Assembly (NCBI GenBank): GCA_031281985.1
Contig: JAITEO010000030.1
Location: forward strand, 1-11,168
Origin: Zoogloeaceae bacterium
GTDB taxonomy: Bacteria; Pseudomonadota; Gammaproteobacteria; Burkholderiales; Rhodocyclaceae
DNA length: 11,168 bases
Direction: 5' to 3'
Shown here: one piece after another, positions 8,104-11,168 of the stretch
How positions within the stretch are numbered: position 1 is the stretch's first letter
Layout: each line of letters opens with the position of its first letter
The notes under the pieces: generated by a model
Told to the model about the DNA's origin: nothing
Seen by the model: only the letters and a program-made list of their open reading frames with translations
Database searches by the model: none
Position numbers and translations under genes: made by a program

Positions 8104-8643
8104 TCAATTCTTGAAAGGAAATCGGAACGCGCCGAGCAGTGCCTTGCACTCCTCGTCGGTCTTGGCGGTCGTGGTGATACTGATGTTCATGCCCCGGATC
8201 GCGTCGACCTTGTCGTATTCGATTTCGGGGAAAACAATCTGTTCCTTCACGCCCATGTTGAAATTGCCGCGGCCATCGAAGCCCTTGCCGGCAATGCCGC
8301 GAAAGTCGCGCACCCGCGGCAGCGCCACGCTGACCAGGCGATCGATGAACTCATACATGCGCGGGCCGCGCAGCGTCACCATGCAGCCAATCGGATAGCC
8401 GTCGCGAATCTTGAACCCGGCGATGGATTTCTTCGCCTTGGTGATCACGGGTTTTTGTCCGGCGATCTTCTGCATGTCGCCGACGGCGTTTTCCAGCACC
8501 TTCTTGTCCGCCACCGCCTCGCCCACGCCCATGTTGAGCGTGATCTTGGTGATGCGCGGCACTTCCATGACGGATTTGTAGCCAAAGCGTTTGACCATCT
8601 CCGGCAACACATCCTTTTTGTAGATCTCAAACAAGCGAGCCAT
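8104..8643 (-). CDS. rplE: 50S ribosomal protein L5
   Basis: L5 binds 5S rRNA and contacts the P-site tRNA and the 30S head. The 179-residue product has the usual length (E. coli 179). It shows [20 protein letters not shown] at the start, then [17 protein letters not shown] (about 28-44), [20 protein letters not shown] (about 63-82), [20 protein letters not shown] and [10 protein letters not shown]. It ends with the [15 protein letters not shown] block. The start at 8643 has TAAGGAAAC upstream, overlapping the rplX stop region with a 9-nt gap. Confidence 0.98.
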   Translation of the reverse strand: MARLFEIYKKDVLPEMVKRFGYKSVMEVPRITKITLNMGVGEAVADKKVLENAVGDMQKIAGQKPVITKAKKSIAGFKIRDGYPIGCMVTLRGPRMYEFIDRLVSVALPRVRDFRGIAGKGFDGRGNFNMGVKEQIVFPEIEYDKVDAIRGMNISITTTAKTDEECKALLGAFRFPFKN

Positions 8644-8652
8644 GTCGTTTCC

Positions 8653-8988
8653 TTATATCTTCACCAGTTCGCCGTTCGATTTGAACACGCGCGTCCGTTG
8701 AAATTTCTTGCGGCCGCCTTCCACCGGCTCCACCTTGACGCGGACACGGTCGGCCTTGCCGGTGGCGGGATTGAAAAGGGCCACGTTGGAGACATGGATG
8801 GGCATGGCCTTCTGCACGATGCCCCCCGTCTCGCCCTTGACCGGATTGGGACGCACGTGCTTCTTGGCGATGTTGACGCCATCCACCAGCACATGCTCGG
8901 CATCCACGCGCGACGTTACCGTGCCGCGACGCCCCTTGTCCTTGCCCGCGATGACGATCACTTCATCGCCCTTGCAAATCTTGTTCAT
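8653..8988 (-). CDS. rplX: 50S ribosomal protein L24
   Basis: L24 initiates assembly of the 50S by binding the 5' part of 23S rRNA. The 111-residue product carries the N-terminal KOW motif [19 protein letters not shown] (about 6-24). It then has [19 protein letters not shown] and the [20 protein letters not shown] block (about 55-74). It is a few residues longer than E. coli L24 (104), mainly at the C-terminus ([17 protein letters not shown]). Start ATG 8988 lies 16 nt after the rplN stop, with AGGAG and ACGGAA upstream. Confidence 0.97.
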   Translation of the reverse strand: MNKICKGDEVIVIAGKDKGRRGTVTSRVDAEHVLVDGVNIAKKHVRPNPVKGETGGIVQKAMPIHVSNVALFNPATGKADRVRVKVEPVEGGRKKFQRTRVFKSNGELVKI

Positions 8989-9004
8989 TTCCGTCTGGCT
9001 CCTC

Positions 9005-9373
9005 TCAAAGCACTTCCGGCGCGAGCGACACGATCTTCATGTAGCGCTCGGTACGCAGTTCGCGCGTCACCGGTCCGAAGATGCGGGTGCCGATCGGCTC
9101 CAGCTTGTTGTTCAGGAGCACGGCGGCGTTGCTGTCGAACTTCACCACGGAACCATCCGGACGGCGCACGCCCTTGGCGGTACGCACCACCACGGCGTTA
9201 TACACGTCGCCCTTCTTGACGCGGCCGCGCGGCGCGGCATCCTTGACGCTGACCTTGATCACGTCGCCTATGCCGGCATAGCGGCGGCGCGAACCGCCCA
9301 ATACCTTGATACACATCACCGAACGCGCGCCGGTATTGTCGGCCACGTTCAGAACGGTTTGCATCTGAATCAT
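9005..9373 (-). CDS. rplN: 50S ribosomal protein L14
   Basis: L14 lies at the subunit interface, contacts helix 44 of 16S rRNA and is where the silencing factor RsfS binds in other bacteria. The 122-residue product (E. coli 123) starts [20 protein letters not shown]. It contains [20 protein letters not shown] (about 54-73) and SNAAVLLNN, and ends with [13 protein letters not shown] and EVL. The ATG at 9373 has TTGGAG about 6 nt upstream. It is the first gene of the spc operon, with its own promoter (9481-9509). Normally rpsQ of the S10 operon is immediately upstream; here the neighbour is rpsI. Confidence 0.98.
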   Translation of the reverse strand: MIQMQTVLNVADNTGARSVMCIKVLGGSRRRYAGIGDVIKVSVKDAAPRGRVKKGDVYNAVVVRTAKGVRRPDGSVVKFDSNAAVLLNNKLEPIGTRIFGPVTRELRTERYMKIVSLAPEVL

Positions 9374-9480
9374 TTTTCACTCCAACTTATCCCGCCAGCA
9401 AAGGCGGACAGTCTTGGATCCCGCAAGGGAGATTAATCTCGACCCGCGGCCAGGAAAGGCCGCAAGAAACAAAGGCGGCG
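9374..9480 (-). promoter_or_regulatory. Structured leader of the rplN transcript
   Basis: About 100 nt separate the inferred transcription start (near 9474) from rplN. Visible structure: a hairpin at 9446-9463 (GCGGCC, 6-nt loop, GGCCGC), a perfect 12-bp palindrome GAGATTAATCTC at 9429-9440, and a short hairpin at 9392-9407 (CCGCC/GGCGG). Minus-strand CCGCCTTTG occurs twice (9470-9478 and 9399-9407). This could be an autoregulatory or antitermination leader; no known ribosomal-protein leader family was recognised. Confidence 0.45.
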
Positions 9481-9509
9481 ATTCTGACCGGACTTTTTCA
9501 TCCTGTCAA
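9481..9509 (-). promoter_or_regulatory. Sigma70-type promoter of the spc operon (rplN...)
   Basis: Minus strand: TTGACA (9504-9509), a 17-nt spacer, then CAGAAT (9481-9486). The -35 is perfect, spacing is optimal and the -10 matches 4 of 6 positions. The predicted start is near 9474. It occupies the position of the classical Pspc promoter between the S10 and spc operons. Confidence 0.8.
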
Positions 9510-9575
9510 CGCCTTTTCGCATCTCTTCGCATCTTTTTCCACTTTTTCCGCGAACGGAACCGGGCAAGGCGCGAA

Positions 9576-9603
9576 GAACCGTCCAGGACGATCCGGACGG
9601 TTC
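9576..9603 (-). terminator. Hairpin after rpsI, possible weak terminator
   Basis: A perfect 9-bp stem (GAACCGTCC 9576-9584 with GGACGGTTC 9595-9603) with a 10-nt loop begins 19 nt after the rpsI stop. On the minus strand it is followed by TTCGCGCC rather than a T run, so it is at best a weak intrinsic terminator. It may act as an mRNA 3' end stabiliser, with partial read-through into the spc operon. Confidence 0.45.
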
Positions 9604-9622
9604 GGGGAAATCCCGGAAGGAT

Positions 9623-10018
9623 TTACCGTTTGGAGAATTGCTTCCTGCGGCGCGCCTTGTGCAGGCCGACCTTCTTGCGCTCCACCTCGCGCGCGTCGCG
9701 CGTGACGAATCCGGCGGCGGAGAGCGTGGGTTTCAGCGTGGCGTCGTATTCGAGCAGGGCGCGGGTGATGCCGTGCCGCACGGCACCCGCCTGTCCGGAT
9801 TCGCCGCCGCCGGTCACGTTGACCTTGATGTCGAAGCCTTCCAGTTGATTGACCAGCGCCAGCGGCTGGCGCACCACCATGCGTCCCGTTTCGCGCGAAA
9901 AGAAAACGTCCAGCGGCTTGCCGTTTACGACGATCGTGCCGGAACCACGCTTCATGAACACGCGAGCCACCGCGCTCTTGCGCCGCCCCGTGCCGTAGTA
10001 ATAACTGACTGCTGCCAT
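9623..10018 (-). CDS. rpsI: 30S ribosomal protein S9
   Basis: S9 sits in the 30S head; its C-terminal tail touches P-site tRNA. The 131-residue product (E. coli 130) starts [20 protein letters not shown] and contains [20 protein letters not shown] (about 27-46). It carries [20 protein letters not shown] and ALLEYD (about 67-92) and ends [11 protein letters not shown], the tail with its terminal Lys-Arg. The start at 10018 has AAGGAT upstream and lies 4 nt after rplM, so the two are co-transcribed, as is usual. The odd point is the location directly upstream of rplN. Confidence 0.98.
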   Translation of the reverse strand: MAAVSYYYGTGRRKSAVARVFMKRGSGTIVVNGKPLDVFFSRETGRMVVRQPLALVNQLEGFDIKVNVTGGGESGQAGAVRHGITRALLEYDATLKPTLSAAGFVTRDAREVERKKVGLHKARRRKQFSKR

Positions 10019-10022
10019 GTTC

Positions 10023-10457
10023 TTATCCTTGAATTTCCAGTATCCGTGGTTGTTGGGCGGCGTGGGGATGCTCCGCGCCCGCGTAGCATTTCAGCTTCTT
10101 CAGCATGGCGTAGCCCAGCGGCCCCTTGGGCAACATGCCCTTGACCGCCTTTTCCAGGATGCGCGCGGGAAAGCGTTGCTGCATCTTGGCAAAGCTGGTC
10201 TCATAAATGCCGCCCGGAAAGCCCGTATGACGGAAGTACTTCTTGTCCTCGGCCTTGTTGCCGGTAACGCGCAGTTTTTCCACATTGGTCACGACGATGA
10301 AGTCGCCGGTATCGACATGCGGCGTGTAAATGGCCTTGTGCTTGCCGCGCAACCGGCGCGCAATCTCACTGGCCAGACGCCCCAGCACCTTGTCCGTGGC
10401 ATCCACCACGAACCACTCATGCACCACCTCGTGCGGCTTGGCGGAAAAAGTTTTCAT
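10023..10457 (-). CDS. rplM: 50S ribosomal protein L13
   Basis: L13 is an early-assembly 23S rRNA-binding protein. From ATG 10455-10457 the product is 144 residues (E. coli 142), beginning [20 protein letters not shown]. It continues with [20 protein letters not shown] (about 26-45), [11 protein letters not shown], and [20 protein letters not shown] (about 108-127), ending [11 protein letters not shown]. An ATG three codons upstream exists, but it would leave no spacing to the AAAGGA Shine-Dalgarno, and the family N-terminus is MKTF. A strong promoter lies 40-68 nt upstream. It pairs with rpsI as in most bacteria. Confidence 0.97.
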   Translation of the reverse strand: MKTFSAKPHEVVHEWFVVDATDKVLGRLASEIARRLRGKHKAIYTPHVDTGDFIVVTNVEKLRVTGNKAEDKKYFRHTGFPGGIYETSFAKMQQRFPARILEKAVKGMLPKGPLGYAMLKKLKCYAGAEHPHAAQQPRILEIQG

Positions 10458-10496
10458 TGACGGCATCCTTTGCCCACAAAAATCAAAAGAGGCGGG

Positions 10497-10525
10497 ATTC
10501 TAGGGTGAAGCACAACACATGTCAA
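10497..10525 (-). promoter_or_regulatory. Strong sigma70-type promoter of rplM-rpsI
   Basis: Minus strand: TTGACA (10520-10525), a 17-nt spacer, then TAGAAT (10497-10502). That is a perfect -35, optimal spacing and 5 of 6 at the -10. The predicted start is near 10490, giving a leader of about 33 nt to the rplM ATG. The -35 touches the end of the 12-bp tandem repeat, so the UP-element position is occupied by repeat DNA. Confidence 0.85.
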
Positions 10526-10566
10526 TCATCGTCGTCATCATCGTCGTCATCATCGTCGTCATCATG
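10525..10566. repeat. 12-bp tandem repeat, about 3.4 copies
   Basis: Unit ATCATCGTCGTC on the plus strand is repeated exactly at 10525-10536, 10537-10548 and 10549-10560, followed by a partial copy. On the minus strand it reads as GAC/GAT codons, 13 Asp then TGA, but the open frame is closed by a TGA about 12 codons upstream and has no ATG or GTG start. It is treated as a non-coding microsatellite-like repeat, directly upstream of the rplM -35 box. Confidence 0.85.
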
Positions 10567-10693
10567 GGGTGCAATGAAAAGCGGAGGATGTCAAAGTGAT
10601 ATCACCCCTGCCCTTGCTGGTTTCCCAAGGTTGGCATAGCCTGGTCGTATCCGGGGCGCGCGATTTTCTCCCCCCCTGACCTGGGGGGACTGC

Positions 10694-10758
10694 GGGGGGT
10701 TTGCGGCGGTTCGGTATGCATCCGACTTTGGTGCCTGCTCCACTGCCGCAAACCCCTC
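10694..10758. repeat. Inverted repeat with 12-bp perfect core
   Basis: GGGGTTTGCGGC (10696-10707) pairs perfectly with GCCGCAAACCCC (10745-10756). It extends by a few pairs including G-T wobbles, and the loop is about 31 nt. It has no T run next to it, so a terminator is unlikely. Confidence 0.7.
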
Positions 10759-10763
10759 CCCAG

Positions 10764-10785
10764 CCCTCCCCTTGTCAGGGGAGGG
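10764..10785. repeat. Perfect 9-bp hairpin containing a flank-shared 17-bp repeat
   Basis: CCCTCCCCT (10764-10772), loop TGTC, AGGGGAGGG (10777-10785). The overlapping sequence 10773-10789 recurs exactly at 363-379. The pattern resembles the short G-rich/C-rich intergenic hairpins dispersed in many proteobacterial genomes. Confidence 0.75.
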
Positions 10786-10948
10786 AGTTTGGCGGCGCTT
10801 CGTCTGAGATAAATTATTGATATGACATTATCAACTTTTCATTGCTCCCGTTTATCTGGGTGCACTCCAAAGTTTTCCGCCAACCGTATCGAAATCAACC
10901 ACGCCCCTCGCGCTTTTTTCGAGCGCGCTCGCATTTGAGAATCCGGAA

Positions 10949-10996
10949 GCGTCCCGAAGGGACGCAATTTTGATAACCCCCGGCGTCAGCCGGGGG
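10949..10996. repeat. Two-hairpin palindrome unit, half-copy of the left-flank repeat
   Basis: GCGTCCC-GAA-GGGACGC (10949-10965), an AT-rich linker, then CCCCCGGC-GTCA-GCCGGGGG (10977-10996). It matches 147-194 at 46 of 48 positions and in the same orientation. Unlike the left flank, only one arm is present. Both flanks then have 21-24 nt before the 147-bp element. Confidence 0.85.
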
Positions 10997-11020
10997 AGAG
11001 GCAGCCCATCCCACCCTGGA

Positions 11021-11165
11021 TAGCCCCAACGGGGCGTTACCCGCAGCGGCGTCATGGGAAAAACATTCATTGCTCCCGTGTACGAAAAACGATTGCGATA
11101 GCGGAACTGCCGGAAACGACGCATGTGCCGATGCGGCTGCACGATGTAACACCCCGTTGGGGCTA
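11021..11165 (-). repeat. 145-bp non-coding element with 20-bp terminal inverted repeats (MITE-like), copy 2
   Basis: The ends are TAGCCCCAACGGGGCGTTAC (11021-11040) and the inverse at 11146-11165, which differs at one position. It is inverted relative to the copy at 216-362 and about 90% identical to it by eye. Reading frames across it (10852-11152) only translate repeat sequence and are not called as genes. It ends 3 nt before the window edge, so the outer flank cannot be checked for a target duplication. Confidence 0.75.
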
Positions 11166-11168
11166 CCT

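Larger units (their letters stand above)
10567..10948. other. Gene-free interval with inverted repeats and an AT-rich patch
   Basis: No reading frame here resembles a protein. Contents: a C6/G6 hairpin at 10671-10688, a long inverted repeat (10694-10710 with 10742-10758), a perfect hairpin at 10764-10785, and an AT-rich patch around 10807-10857. That patch contains TTGATA-TGACAT-TATCAA (10817-10834) and outer AGATAAA/TTTATCT (10807-10813, 10851-10857). TCATTGCTCCCGT occurs at 10839-10851 and again inside the 147-bp element at 11067-11079. Confidence 0.6.

Noticed and set aside
8600..8700. S8 autoregulatory binding site near the rplX-rplE junction
   Set aside because: Expected from E. coli, but I could not identify the S8-binding helix core by eye.
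10525..10566. CRISPR-like array
   Set aside because: The 12-bp units are directly adjacent with no spacers.
10457..10639. Plus-strand poly-Ser frame or minus-strand poly-Asp tail from the 12-bp repeat
   Set aside because: The minus-strand frame has an in-frame stop about 12 codons upstream of the Asp run and no normal start. The plus-strand frame is antisense to the rplM leader and promoter. The repeat alone produces the homopolymer.
10852..11152. Open frames across the right-flank repeats, and similar ones at 5-480
   Set aside because: They translate palindromic repeats, give similar peptides from both flanks, and lack ribosome binding sites.

Overview
The window is a ribosomal-protein gene cluster from a proteobacterium, most likely a betaproteobacterium. 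All 20 genes lie on the minus strand, so transcription runs from high to low coordinates. The betaproteobacterial placement rests on infA and rpmJ sitting between secY and rpsM, on beta/gamma-type RpoA and SecY sequences, and on a full-length zinc-free S14. The S4 keeps a four-cysteine zinc site, which I recall from Rhodocyclales/Nitrosomonadales-like lineages rather than from Burkholderia or E. coli. No genus can be named from sequence alone.

Layout, in transcription order. (1) 10467-11168: about 700 bases without a gene, holding palindromic repeats, an AT-rich patch, a 12-bp tandem repeat and a strong sigma70-type promoter. (2) rplM-rpsI (L13, S9), followed by a hairpin. (3) 9374-9622: a 249-bp spacer with a second strong promoter and a structured leader. 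(4) The spc operon: rplN, rplX, rplE, rpsN, rpsH, rplF, rplR, rpsE, rpmD, rplO, secY, then infA. (5) A 148-bp spacer with two hairpins. (6) rpmJ and the alpha operon: rpsM, rpsK, rpsD, rpoA, rplQ, ended by a strong intrinsic terminator at 434-466. (7) 1-433: no gene, but large palindromic repeats related to those at the other end.

The genes supply large- and small-subunit ribosomal proteins, the RNA polymerase alpha subunit, translation initiation factor IF-1 and the Sec translocon channel. Most are separated by 4-39 nt and many have a clear Shine-Dalgarno sequence, as expected for co-transcribed operons.

The gene content is ordinary and I see no new enzymatic or defence system. Two things are unusual. 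First, rplM-rpsI sits directly upstream of rplN, where the S10 operon (ending ...rpmC-rpsQ) would normally be, so the S10-spc-alpha supercluster is split at the S10/spc boundary. Second, related non-coding palindromic repeats flank the cluster. They include an inverted pair of about 147-bp elements with 20-bp terminal inverted repeats that look like MITEs.
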